Below are positions 20,095-29,832 of a stretch of 64,000 nucleotides of DNA, piece by piece (position 1 is the first letter of the stretch; every line of letters begins with the position of its first letter). This DNA comes from an uncultured Gammaproteobacteria bacterium (GTDB lineage Bacteria > Pseudomonadota > Gammaproteobacteria > Steroidobacterales > UBA11654): the NCBI GenBank assembly GCA_902553145.1, contig CACDKD010000001.1:25786-89785 (forward strand), in the 5' to 3' direction. The notes under the pieces are model-generated. The model searched no databases. It was not told the DNA's origin and saw nothing but the letters and a program-made list of their open reading frames with translations. The position numbers and the translations under genes were made by a program.

Positions 20095-21000
20095 ATGAGA
20101 CCACATGTGGAATTAATTCAACAAAGCGATCTTTGCTGGCATCCTGCTGAGCTTCATGCAGGAACAGGAAGAGCGATGCAAAGAAATCTGTCTTATGATG
20201 AGGAAGATGGATCTTGTTCAACAAAAATAGTTTTTGAGACTGCTTGGGATCGACCTGGAGGATATCACGAAGCAGACACCGAGTGGTTTGTGCTTGAGGG
20301 TAAAGTAAAAATGGGCAATGAGACATTCGGACCAGGCATGTATTGGAGAGCACCAGCGGGCCTAAGAGTTCCCGATATAAGTGTTGATAAAGGGTCTGAG
20401 GTTCTAATATTCCGAGAGTACGGCGATTGGGGTTTTTCTGTATCTGAATCTGATAAAAGTGAGTTTATTCCAGAAGGCGGAAATACTGCATCGGAAGAGC
20501 CAGGGAAATTAACCATTTGTGATTCAGCAAAAATGGACTGGATGGACAACATATACGAAGGAGATTCCCAAAGATTCCTTCAATTAAAAATCCTATACCA
20601 TGATCCTTCTCCAGAGGGAGAAAATGAAAAAGGATTTATTACTCTCCTGGGATGGGCTCCCCCAGGATGGTCCGATAATAGACTAATCCATCATCCTGTA
20701 TTTGAAGAAGCCTATACATTGACAGGGCACATGGAGTATAACTTTGGTCGATTCACGCCAGGGACATATTTCTTTAGGCCAGCAAAAGTAAAGCACGGTC
20801 ACTTCATAACTGGAGAGGAAATGGGATGTAGTTGGATATTCAGACTGGATGGATCACTGATCAACTGGGTTACATTAAATTCTCAAGTAATTGTGAAGGG
20901 CGATGCCGTGAACTATGATCCAGAAACACAAGGATTTGTTATGGCAGGCTTGCCTGTGAGGTCAAAATCAACAGGTCCATGGGATCTAGACGGCCAGTAG
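20095..21000 (+). CDS. Two-domain cupin-like protein (bicupin, DUF4437-like)
   Basis: Two cupin-like repeats (PGGYHEADTEWFVLEGKVKMGNETFGPGMYWRAP... and HHPVFEEAYTLTGHMEYNFGRFTPGTYFFRPAKVKHG). AGGAG 6 nt before ATG 20095. Confidence 0.75.
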   Translation: MRPHVELIQQSDLCWHPAELHAGTGRAMQRNLSYDEEDGSCSTKIVFETAWDRPGGYHEADTEWFVLEGKVKMGNETFGPGMYWRAPAGLRVPDISVDKGSEVLIFREYGDWGFSVSESDKSEFIPEGGNTASEEPGKLTICDSAKMDWMDNIYEGDSQRFLQLKILYHDPSPEGENEKGFITLLGWAPPGWSDNRLIHHPVFEEAYTLTGHMEYNFGRFTPGTYFFRPAKVKHGHFITGEEMGCSWIFRLDGSLINWVTLNSQVIVKGDAVNYDPETQGFVMAGLPVRSKSTGPWDLDGQ

Positions 21001-21055
21001 AAACTCGCAGCTCTTGATCATTTGATAAATTCATTAATGTTCCATCATTGAAAAT

Positions 21056-21910
21056 ATGAGCGGAATCATCGACATTGTAGTAAACCTCTATACACCTACA
21101 GAAGTGGGTCTTGGACAAACTGGGCTGGATGACGAATTCAAGGAACAAGTCCGAATGCCTGAGGAAATGAGGCCTGGTGTCACTATCCCAGACTACATTA
21201 AAAAAATGGATAACGCAGGAATTGAACGCTCATTATTGATCGCAGTTCGAGCAGGAGATATAAGAGTAGAGGAATCTTTTGAAGTGCCATATGAAAGTGT
21301 TCATAAGGTTTGTCTTGAAAACCCTGACCGATTTTCTGGATTGGCAGGAATTGATCCTTTCAGAGGAATGGAAGGCTTAAGAGATTTAGAATATGCGGTC
21401 AAGGAAATGGGATTTGTTGGGGCACATCTATACCCCCATTGGTGCGAACTACCGCCCAATCACAGGAAATACTATCCATACTATGCAAAGTGTTGTGAGC
21501 TCGGTATACCAATTATGATGCAGGTTGGTCACAATTTAATCTATTCCAGAAATAGGCGCCTACCCAGCGTTGGGAAACCAATATACCTTGATGAGGTTGC
21601 GATTGATTTTCCTGAATTGAAGCTGATTGGAATTCACATAGGTATTCCTTGGACTGATGAGATGATATCCATGTGCTGGAAACATGAAAATATCTATACT
21701 GCCGGTGATGCCTATGCACCAAAATATTGGCCAGAATCGTTTGTTCACTATGCAAATTCTTATGGGCAAAACAAAGTGCTCTTTGGAACAGACTGGCCTG
21801 TGATTGATCCTGAGAGAGCAGTAAAAGAATTCAATGATCTTAATTTTAGAGAGGCTGCGTCTCAGAAAATATTGAGAGAGAATGCTTTGGAAGTCTTCAG
21901 TTTAAGTTAA
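21056..21910 (+). CDS. Amidohydrolase_2 superfamily (ACMSD-like TIM barrel) protein
   Basis: FVGAHLYPHW, LKLIGIHIG, VLFGTDWPV segments. The N-terminal HxH motif is replaced (DIVVNLYTP). Confidence 0.8.
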   Translation: MSGIIDIVVNLYTPTEVGLGQTGLDDEFKEQVRMPEEMRPGVTIPDYIKKMDNAGIERSLLIAVRAGDIRVEESFEVPYESVHKVCLENPDRFSGLAGIDPFRGMEGLRDLEYAVKEMGFVGAHLYPHWCELPPNHRKYYPYYAKCCELGIPIMMQVGHNLIYSRNRRLPSVGKPIYLDEVAIDFPELKLIGIHIGIPWTDEMISMCWKHENIYTAGDAYAPKYWPESFVHYANSYGQNKVLFGTDWPVIDPERAVKEFNDLNFREAASQKILRENALEVFSLS

Positions 21911-21922
21911 GACTTTTTTCTC

Positions 21923-23446
21923 ATGATTACTGATCTGCCATCCTCATTCAAGCATACCGTTATCTCTGATGGAATATTATCTGCTTGTTCTCAGAGTCCC
22001 TCTAAAGTTGCATATAAACATGGGCAAAAGACAAGAACATATCATGAACTGAAGCAGAGAATTGACTCAATTTCTGGGATTATCCATTCTTTTCAGACTC
22101 CAAACAAATGCAATATTGCAATTGTTGCATCTAATTCGATTGAGTATATGGAAATTGTTCTAGCTGCCTCCAAGTTGGGTCATCCAATTGCCACCGTTAA
22201 CCCCAAATTGACAGCAAATGATATTGTTTCAATCTGCGAAGATGCTGAAGCAAAATTGGTATTTGTTGATCAGAAAGTCTCATCTTTGCTGGTTGGTAGA
22301 AATATCCGAGGTGTTCAAGAGATTATTGGAATAGATAACGAGATGGAAACCCTTATCGCTCAAACTGAATGCCCAAGTCAGCTTCCAACCATTAAAGAAA
22401 AAGAAACATTTACAATCCCTTACACATCTGGGACGACAGGAAAACCAAAAGGTGTTTTAGTGCCCCATCGATCAAGAGCTCTGACTCTTTATGGGATGGC
22501 AGATGCTTATGGTTGTTTTTCTTCTGATGATCGCTTTCTTTCTATTGCCCCAATGTGCCATGGCGCTGGGATGATCTTTTCATTAGCACCCATATTTTTT
22601 GGAGGCTATGCAGAGATTATGGATGACTTCAATCCTGAATTGGTAATGAAAACTCTTGAAGACGAGGAAATGACAGGTTTTTTTGGAGTTCCAACCCATT
22701 TTTATGGGATGCTAGGCGTAGATCAATCCATTCTTGACAACTGCTCTGGAAGCTCATTAAAAACGATCATATCAAACGCAGCCGCACTGCCACAATCATT
22801 AAAAGAAAAGATTGTTAAACATTTTGGAGAGGGGCTGCTTTATGAATGTTATGGTTCAACGGAAGGTGGAATTATTTCAAATCTAGGGCCAGATGACCAA
22901 TTAAGAAAAAAGCAATGTGTCGGAGAGCCCTTTCCTTTTACAGAGATAAAAATTTTAAATAATGATGGTGATGAATGCGGGCCAAATGAGGTTGGGGAAG
23001 TTTTCACAAGCAGTCCATATATATTTAATGGCTACTGGCAAAAAGAAAAAGAAACTCAAGATGCTTTTGACGGAGAATGGCTTACAGTAGGCGACCTTGC
23101 TAAAAAAGACGAAGATGGGTTCCTATACATAGTCGATAGAAAAAAAGACATGATCATCTCGGGTGGAGTCAATATTTATCCAAGGGAAATTGAAGAAGTG
23201 CTCTTAGAGCACCCAGAGATTAATGATATTGCTATTGTTGGTGAGCCTGATGAAAAATGGGGTGAAATCATTAAGGCATTTATTGTTTTCAAAGAAGAGG
23301 AACTTTCCCTTGATGTGATTCAAGATTTTTGTAGTAATAAAATCGCGTCTATTAAAATGCCAAAGATTATTGAAACAATTGATGCATTACCAAGAAATGC
23401 CAATGGCAAAGTACTCAAAAACGAATTAAGAGGAACAAAATCATGA
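21923..23446 (+). CDS. AMP-dependent acyl-CoA synthetase/ligase
   Basis: PYTSGTTGKPKGVLVPH P-loop, YGSTEGG, GEWLTVGDLAKKDEDGFLYIVDRKKDMIISGG. Confidence 0.93.
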   Translation: MITDLPSSFKHTVISDGILSACSQSPSKVAYKHGQKTRTYHELKQRIDSISGIIHSFQTPNKCNIAIVASNSIEYMEIVLAASKLGHPIATVNPKLTANDIVSICEDAEAKLVFVDQKVSSLLVGRNIRGVQEIIGIDNEMETLIAQTECPSQLPTIKEKETFTIPYTSGTTGKPKGVLVPHRSRALTLYGMADAYGCFSSDDRFLSIAPMCHGAGMIFSLAPIFFGGYAEIMDDFNPELVMKTLEDEEMTGFFGVPTHFYGMLGVDQSILDNCSGSSLKTIISNAAALPQSLKEKIVKHFGEGLLYECYGSTEGGIISNLGPDDQLRKKQCVGEPFPFTEIKILNNDGDECGPNEVGEVFTSSPYIFNGYWQKEKETQDAFDGEWLTVGDLAKKDEDGFLYIVDRKKDMIISGGVNIYPREIEEVLLEHPEINDIAIVGEPDEKWGEIIKAFIVFKEEELSLDVIQDFCSNKIASIKMPKIIETIDALPRNANGKVLKNELRGTKS

Positions 23447-24081
23447 GCCTGAAAAAAATCTCCGTAGATTTCTACTTTGATTATAGTTGCCCTTGGACTT
23501 ATTTTGGCTTCAAACGATTGATTCAAACTGCAACCAGAACTGCATCGGACATCATCTGGAAGCCCATAAATCTTGAGATAATGAGAGAGATTCTTGATAA
23601 ACCGAAAGCAAGTACAACTAACTATCAAAAAAATTACAGAAAAAAAGATCTACAAGACTGGGCAAACTATTGCACAGTGGTCATAAATCAAATGGAAAAT
23701 ATTGATCATAGAGTTTCAATGGCTGCATCCAGAGGTGTGGCTCATGCTGTTGATGAGGGTCTTATAAAAGAGTACTCAGAGGAAGTTTTTAAAGCTTTTT
23801 TCAGTGATTCTAAAGATATTTCGGATAAGAAAATCTTACTAGAGATTGCCGAAAATATTGGTTTGAATGGAAAACTTGAAGATTCTTTGGATGACGACTC
23901 ATTAGATCTTGTGATAGAAGAAAACTCTAAAGAGCTTGCTCAACGAGGTGGATATGGAAGTCCTACAATGTTTGTCGAAAATCAGATGTTTTTTGGGAAT
24001 GATCGAATGAATCTGGTTGAGTTTGCAATTGGACAAGCAAGCGGTAGAGTATTAGTGATTCCTGGACAGCACAACACATAG
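23443..24081 (+). CDS. DsbA-family / 2-hydroxychromene-2-carboxylate isomerase-like protein
   Basis: VDFYFDYSCPWTYFGFKRL, GSPTMFVENQMFFGNDRM. 4-bp overlap with upstream ligase. Confidence 0.85.
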   Translation: MSLKKISVDFYFDYSCPWTYFGFKRLIQTATRTASDIIWKPINLEIMREILDKPKASTTNYQKNYRKKDLQDWANYCTVVINQMENIDHRVSMAASRGVAHAVDEGLIKEYSEEVFKAFFSDSKDISDKKILLEIAENIGLNGKLEDSLDDDSLDLVIEENSKELAQRGGYGSPTMFVENQMFFGNDRMNLVEFAIGQASGRVLVIPGQHNT

Positions 24082-24104
24082 TGTTTTTGTGATACATTAT
24101 TTGT

Positions 24105-26876
24105 ATGGTCGCCATGTCCAAATTTAACAGAAGAAACTTTTTAAAAGGCTCTGCATCATTGGGTCTTGCGTTGAATTATTCTTCATCGGCTGTTGCGGTT
24201 GACACTCAGACCCAATATCGTTCCTGGGAAGACGTCGCAAGAAAAAAATGGACTTGGGATAAAGTCAGTAGATCCACACACGGCACCAACTGCACTGGTC
24301 AGTGCGCTTTCAATGTTTATGTAAAAAATGGCGTGGTCTGGAGAGAAGAGCAACAAGGTGAATACGGTTCTTCTGGAGATGCTCCTGATTATGGGCCAAG
24401 AGGATGTCAAAAAGGATTGAGTCATTCTCGTTACATGTATGGTAAACAGAGAATACTTTATCCTCTGAAACGAGTCGGAGAAAGGGGCGAAGGAAAGTGG
24501 GAAAGGATCACCTGGGAACAAGCCATGTTGGAGATTGCAGATAAATTCATAGATCACTCTGTTGAGCATGGGCCGGAAGCAATCACATGTGGGCTTGGTA
24601 CGCAAATGGTCATGAAAAGAGCTTCTTATGCCAGCATTATGCGATTTGCAAATATCACTGGGGTTCAGATGCCAGAGGCATTTGCAGGAGTCGGTGACTT
24701 ATTCTCTGGAGCTCAAATCACTCTTGGGCATGTCACGCTTGGTAACACAATGGCTGAGATTTATAAATCCAAGTGTTGCTTGATTTGGTTCTGCAATCCG
24801 GCAGTCACAAGAATACCTGACGCTCATTTTTTCTGGGAAGCAAAATACAATGGGACTGAAGTAATCTCAATCTCGCCAGACTTTAACGCCACAGCAATGC
24901 ATGCCAGCAAATGGCTTAATCCAAAACCTGGAAGTGATATTGCTCTTGCAATGGCAATGATTGAAACCATCATAAGTGACAAGAGTTATGATGAGGATTA
25001 CATGAGGGAGCAATCGGATCTCCCATTTTTGGTAAGGAAAGACAACTTAAAATATTTAAGAGAGACGGATCTGCCCCAAGCTTCGGCTGATGCGAAAGAT
25101 AATCGGTTTTATTTTTGGGATGAAAAGAATGATCAGTTAACTGAAGCACCTGGAACCGGAACACCTCCTGTGCCACCTCCTGGTACGCCCGAACATCTCA
25201 TACCGCCTATGCCTTCTATTGACCTTCAGGGACTAAAACCAGCGATTGAGGGTTCGTGGACCATTGAAACAAAAGATGGTCCGGTCGAGGTCACGACTGT
25301 TTTCGAACTGGTCAAACAAAGATCGTCGGAACACACTCCTGAATATGCTGAAGAAATAACTGGCATAAGTGCTAAAGTCATTAGAGACGTAGCAAGAAAA
25401 TTTGCTAGCTCGAAGCCGGGGATGATCTACGCAGGTTATCGAGCCTCGAAATATCTTCATGGGGATCTATTGCAAAGAGCATTATTTTTATTGCTTTGCA
25501 TCACTGGCAATACTGGCAAAGAAGGTGGTGGTCTTACCATCACAAACCTTGCAAAAGATGAAAGCGCCCTTTTTCCATTCGCTCTCAAAAATCCAATTGC
25601 AGCCTTCCGTGTAGCCACGCTCTCAAGATGGGACTATGTTCATGCAAACATGAAAGAATTCAATGAAGAAATGTATGGAAAAGAACTGGCTGATGAATAC
25701 GATCATCATTTCAAAGAGTCAGTTAAAAATGGGTGGTTTCCAGACTATTCAAAGAAACCTTGGAAGATGGGACTCTTTTCAGGAACCAATGCTGCCAGCT
25801 GGAGATCGTCCGGAAAAAGATGGAGAGAAAATGCTTTTAGTAAGCTGGAAACCATTGCGACTTTTGCTACCGATATGGGTGCTACAGCAATGTATTCTGA
25901 TTATGTATTGCCGATCTCGCATCACTATGAAAGACATGACTTCCACCTAGAACCAAGAACGCCGTATATGCAGGTCATAGACAAAGCGGTCGAGCCTTTG
26001 GGAGAGAGTGTCGATGACTGGACTGCATATAAAAGACTTGCCGAAGCAATCTCCATTCGAGCAAAAGAAAGAAACATAAGCCCCATACCTGATAATGTTG
26101 TGGGCGTTCCGTTTGCGAGAGATATGACAAAATATCACGATGACTTCACCGATGAAGGGAAAATTAAGTCCGTGAAAGATGTTATTCAATTCCTTCTGGA
26201 CAATACCACAGGCATCCAAAACGTTAAATATGAGGAACTTGCGGCAAAAGGTTTTTTGAGAAATAAAGGCTCTGAAACCACGCTCCATTCAAAAGAGTCG
26301 CCCTTTTTCTCAGAGATTTATGACAATGTTAGGGAAAAGACCGGTTACAAGACTTTGACCCACAGGCAACAATTTTATATTGACCACGACTGGTTTGTTA
26401 AATTCGATGAAGCATTGCCAGGACATAAAGATGCTTTAATCAATGAAGGCTATCCCATGAAAATGCTCATGGGCCATGCTAGGCATGGTATTCATAGCAT
26501 GTGGCGTGATGACAGCTTTCTTCTCAGCCTTCAAAGAGGGGAACCTGATGTCTATGTCAATCCAGAAGATGCAAAAACCAAGGATGTTGTGGATGGCGAG
26601 CTAATCAGAGTTTTTAGCAAATCAGGATCGTTTATTGCTCAAGCACATGTAACCTCAGCGATGGGCCCTAATATGCTCTACATGTATCATGGGTGGGACC
26701 CAATGATGTTCAGAGGTCGTGAGAATTTTGGTGCAGTCGTTCAAACAGGAGGTCTTATAAAGCCCACGTCTTTAGTGGGAGACTATGAGCATTTGGGATG
26801 GAAACCCTTTGCTTATGAACCCAACCATACCTTTCATGACTTCACATGTGATTTTGAAAAGTACTCAGAAGCCTAA
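24105..26876 (+). CDS. Molybdopterin oxidoreductase, type-II DMSO-reductase-family catalytic subunit (EbdA/DdhA/S25DH-like), Tat-exported
   Basis: Tat motif (NRRNFLKGSASLGLAL), FeS motif H-GTN-C-TGQ-C ... GPRGCQKG, Asp-containing GVGDLFSGA segment, full-length 923 aa. Confidence 0.87.
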   Translation: MVAMSKFNRRNFLKGSASLGLALNYSSSAVAVDTQTQYRSWEDVARKKWTWDKVSRSTHGTNCTGQCAFNVYVKNGVVWREEQQGEYGSSGDAPDYGPRGCQKGLSHSRYMYGKQRILYPLKRVGERGEGKWERITWEQAMLEIADKFIDHSVEHGPEAITCGLGTQMVMKRASYASIMRFANITGVQMPEAFAGVGDLFSGAQITLGHVTLGNTMAEIYKSKCCLIWFCNPAVTRIPDAHFFWEAKYNGTEVISISPDFNATAMHASKWLNPKPGSDIALAMAMIETIISDKSYDEDYMREQSDLPFLVRKDNLKYLRETDLPQASADAKDNRFYFWDEKNDQLTEAPGTGTPPVPPPGTPEHLIPPMPSIDLQGLKPAIEGSWTIETKDGPVEVTTVFELVKQRSSEHTPEYAEEITGISAKVIRDVARKFASSKPGMIYAGYRASKYLHGDLLQRALFLLLCITGNTGKEGGGLTITNLAKDESALFPFALKNPIAAFRVATLSRWDYVHANMKEFNEEMYGKELADEYDHHFKESVKNGWFPDYSKKPWKMGLFSGTNAASWRSSGKRWRENAFSKLETIATFATDMGATAMYSDYVLPISHHYERHDFHLEPRTPYMQVIDKAVEPLGESVDDWTAYKRLAEAISIRAKERNISPIPDNVVGVPFARDMTKYHDDFTDEGKIKSVKDVIQFLLDNTTGIQNVKYEELAAKGFLRNKGSETTLHSKESPFFSEIYDNVREKTGYKTLTHRQQFYIDHDWFVKFDEALPGHKDALINEGYPMKMLMGHARHGIHSMWRDDSFLLSLQRGEPDVYVNPEDAKTKDVVDGELIRVFSKSGSFIAQAHVTSAMGPNMLYMYHGWDPMMFRGRENFGAVVQTGGLIKPTSLVGDYEHLGWKPFAYEPNHTFHDFTCDFEKYSEA

Positions 26877-26878
26877 AG

Positions 26879-28141
26879 CTAGAATACATCCTCTCTTGGA
26901 ACTGGCTCAAGAAACATAAATATAATTGCTGCAAGAATAATTGGTATGATTCCGACATATGTGTAGCCCATATTCCAGCCAAAAGCCGTCGCAGCATACG
27001 TGATAGCAAGAGGCCCTAAACCAAAGCCTAGATTGATTGCCAGCGTTCCAGAGAAACTTGCTGCTGTCGCCCTAAGTTCTGCTGGAAAGTTCTCTGCTAT
27101 AAAAGTTGCCATGACTGCATAAGCGCCATAAAAAAATAGTGTCATAAGTCCGTAAACTATCAATACTTGAGTCCAACCTTCTGCCCACCAAATCAGCATT
27201 ATGAAGGCAAGGCTTCCAGAAAGAGCCCAAATGATGATTGTATTTCTTCTGATTAGGAAAAACTCCCCAACAATTGCGGCAGCAATATATCCAAATGCAC
27301 CTATGCCATATGAATAACCAACAATTTTAATGGCATCGACTATGCTCCATTCTCTTTCTTGAGTGAAATACAACACCAGCATCAGCGTACTGCCGTATGC
27401 AAATGCATAAAGAAATTGGCCTGTAAAGAGAAGCAATGTTTTTCTTCTCCATTTTTCCTTAAATAAAACCATTGTGCTGACGGAGGGCTCGCCTTGAGGT
27501 TTTGATGCTTGAGATTTTAACCAAGCTTCTGATTCAGGAAGATACTTATAGATTATCCATCCATATGGAAGGAAAAGCAGGGCCAATAAAAAAGTATATC
27601 GCCAATTGATTCCAAGTTGCTCAATCATGAATGCCACCAAAACTGATGCAAAGAACCAGCCTAAGGGAAACCCAATCTGTAGTATTCCTGTGAAGAGACC
27701 TCTGTACCTCGGCGGAGATGACTCAGTTACTGTAGTCAATGTGATTGGTGATTGAGCTCCAGCTGCAGTAAAACCCAATGTTCTGGCAATAAGCACAGAT
27801 ATTGTGTTTGGAGCAATAGCCAGGAATGCAACAAAAATGGGCGTTAAAAAAGTTGACCATAAAAGGGATTTTCTTCTTCCAATTCGATCCGTGAGAACCC
27901 CAACTTGTGTGCATAGAATTCCAGAGATAAAAAATGTTATTGCGACATACCAACCAACATCTGTTAATGACCATCCGAAATCATTTTGAAATTTCTCACT
28001 GACCAATATAAAAATTGAGTGGTCTAAATTTGCAAACGTCACTCCGATTAAGCAAATGAAGAAGATTTTATACGATTTGAAAGGGATATCTTTGAAAGAT
28101 ATTTCACTGGATGGTGTATTCAAATTCTGATTGTCTGACAT
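26879..28141 (-). CDS. MFS transporter (metabolite/organic acid type)
   Basis: 12-TM MFS pattern, GVLTDRIGRRKSLLWS motif. Confidence 0.9.
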   Translation of the reverse strand: MSDNQNLNTPSSEISFKDIPFKSYKIFFICLIGVTFANLDHSIFILVSEKFQNDFGWSLTDVGWYVAITFFISGILCTQVGVLTDRIGRRKSLLWSTFLTPIFVAFLAIAPNTISVLIARTLGFTAAGAQSPITLTTVTESSPPRYRGLFTGILQIGFPLGWFFASVLVAFMIEQLGINWRYTFLLALLFLPYGWIIYKYLPESEAWLKSQASKPQGEPSVSTMVLFKEKWRRKTLLLFTGQFLYAFAYGSTLMLVLYFTQEREWSIVDAIKIVGYSYGIGAFGYIAAAIVGEFFLIRRNTIIIWALSGSLAFIMLIWWAEGWTQVLIVYGLMTLFFYGAYAVMATFIAENFPAELRATAASFSGTLAINLGFGLGPLAITYAATAFGWNMGYTYVGIIPIILAAIIFMFLEPVPREDVF

Positions 28142-28169
28142 GTTCTCCCCTTTGATTTGATTTGTAAAT

Positions 28170-28198
28170 AATCAATATACTGTAATATGTTATTGATT
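28170..28198. promoter_or_regulatory. Candidate operator dyad AATCAATA-N13-TATTGATT in a divergent intergenic region
   Basis: Perfect 8-bp inverted arms, 21-bp centre-to-centre, between MFS (-) and nitrilase (+) starts. Confidence 0.4.
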
Positions 28199-28242
28199 GA
28201 ATCGATTTTTTTTAAATTTGAGTTTTAACGAAAGGTGAAATT

Positions 28243-29385
28243 ATGACGCTCCAATATTCTGCAGTTGGGATACAAAACGAATCGCATATGGCAACCACCA
28301 TTGACGATTACTGGAAAGATCTGGAAAGGCTCCAGACCAGTATCGCTTACGCTGTATGGAATTGTAGCTTGGATTTGCCTGTTCAACTTGTATCAATCTC
28401 TGAAGGTGGAATTGGAGGGTGGTGCCTTGGTGGAGGCGAAGAACACCTTCGTATATACAATGAGGTCGTCCCTGAAATACCTGGAAAGGAAACAGAATTT
28501 CTTGGTGAAATATGTAAGCAATTCAATATTTATCTTATTGCTCAAATGGTTGCGAAAGTTCCAGAGCTTATGCCCGATAGAATCTTTAATGTTGCATTCA
28601 TTATCGATCCAAAGGGCGAGCTCATCCATACCCATATAAAAACATCTTTCTATCAGAAAGAAACAAACACAGCGCCTAGTGATATTTGGGACATTTATCT
28701 TCAAAAATATGGGGATGATCCAGAGAAACTCCATGATGCATTGTATCCAGTCGCAAAAACTGAGATTGGGAATATTGGAACGTTGATTTGTGCAGAGGGA
28801 AGTTATCCTGAAGCTGCTCGAGGTCTTGCCATGAATGGTGCTGAAATAATATATAGATCACAGTATCCAGAGCCATGGATGGGAAATAATATGAATCAAA
28901 TACAGAATCAATCACATGCCATATTTAATACTTGTTATGTGCTTGCTCCTAATATTGGTGGAATCTATATGCCCGGTGGAGAAGACTTTAAATTCAGTAA
29001 TGGAAAAAGCCAAATCATTGATTATAGAGGCCAAATTATCTCTGAATACCTGAGTGGTGGAGAAGCACTAGTCAGTGCAATTGTAAACATTGATGGCCTA
29101 AGAGATTTTAGATTGAGAGGACAGTGGCAAAATTTAACGAAAGATATGCGGGTTGAAGAATACAAAGTCATCTATGATGCGATGATGGCAAAAGGCGGGA
29201 TATATCCAAAAAATCTATGTATGAATGAACCCCCATTCACCGAAGAAGATCAGGTTGAACTGGTCAAGCATCAGGTAAATAAAATGGTAAAGCTGGGTAT
29301 ATATACTGCTCCAAAAAATTGGGAGCCCTATGATATTAAAGAATCTGTTGCCGAGAGAATCAAAAAAACTGAGACTGGGTCTTAG
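28243..29385 (+). CDS. Nitrilase/carbon-nitrogen hydrolase family protein (catalytic triad present)
   Basis: Putative Glu (SISEGGIGG), Lys (THIKTSF), Cys (LICAEGSYPEAARGLAMNGAEII). Confidence 0.87.
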   Translation: MTLQYSAVGIQNESHMATTIDDYWKDLERLQTSIAYAVWNCSLDLPVQLVSISEGGIGGWCLGGGEEHLRIYNEVVPEIPGKETEFLGEICKQFNIYLIAQMVAKVPELMPDRIFNVAFIIDPKGELIHTHIKTSFYQKETNTAPSDIWDIYLQKYGDDPEKLHDALYPVAKTEIGNIGTLICAEGSYPEAARGLAMNGAEIIYRSQYPEPWMGNNMNQIQNQSHAIFNTCYVLAPNIGGIYMPGGEDFKFSNGKSQIIDYRGQIISEYLSGGEALVSAIVNIDGLRDFRLRGQWQNLTKDMRVEEYKVIYDAMMAKGGIYPKNLCMNEPPFTEEDQVELVKHQVNKMVKLGIYTAPKNWEPYDIKESVAERIKKTETGS

Positions 29386-29388
29386 AAA

Positions 29389-29832
29389 ATGATTTGGCGT
29401 CTTTTTATCAATCCCGTCATGATCTTTTTTTTAAGATCGCCCCTACACTTCCTTGCTAGCCACAGTGTTCTGGTTCTATATGTAACTGGAGCAAAAACTG
29501 GCAAGCAATATTTTATACCCGTAAGCTTTTTTCAACACAGAACAGGATTGTTAACATGCGTGACTGATAAACCGAATATATGGTGGAGAAACTTGACCGA
29601 TGCTAATGAAATAAAAATTTTATTTAAAGGCAGGGAGATTCAATCGAAAATAAATGTTGAACCCAATGATTCAGACTATATATATCCAAAACTTAATGCT
29701 CTTTTTACTCATAGTCGTATCGATGGTTTTTTTGGGGGCGTTGGTTACAAAAAAGGAAAGCCTATTGAGGAAGACATCGTAGAGGCGACAAAAAGAATGG
29801 TCCTCATTGAGTTAGATTTCACTGAATCTTAA
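29389..29832 (+). CDS. DDN-like nitroreductase/deazaflavin-dependent oxidoreductase family protein
   Basis: VLYVTGAKTGKQYFIPVSFF...NIWWRNL resembles the F420-dependent nitroreductase (DDN) family. Confidence 0.65.
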   Translation: MIWRLFINPVMIFFLRSPLHFLASHSVLVLYVTGAKTGKQYFIPVSFFQHRTGLLTCVTDKPNIWWRNLTDANEIKILFKGREIQSKINVEPNDSDYIYPKLNALFTHSRIDGFFGGVGYKKGKPIEEDIVEATKRMVLIELDFTES

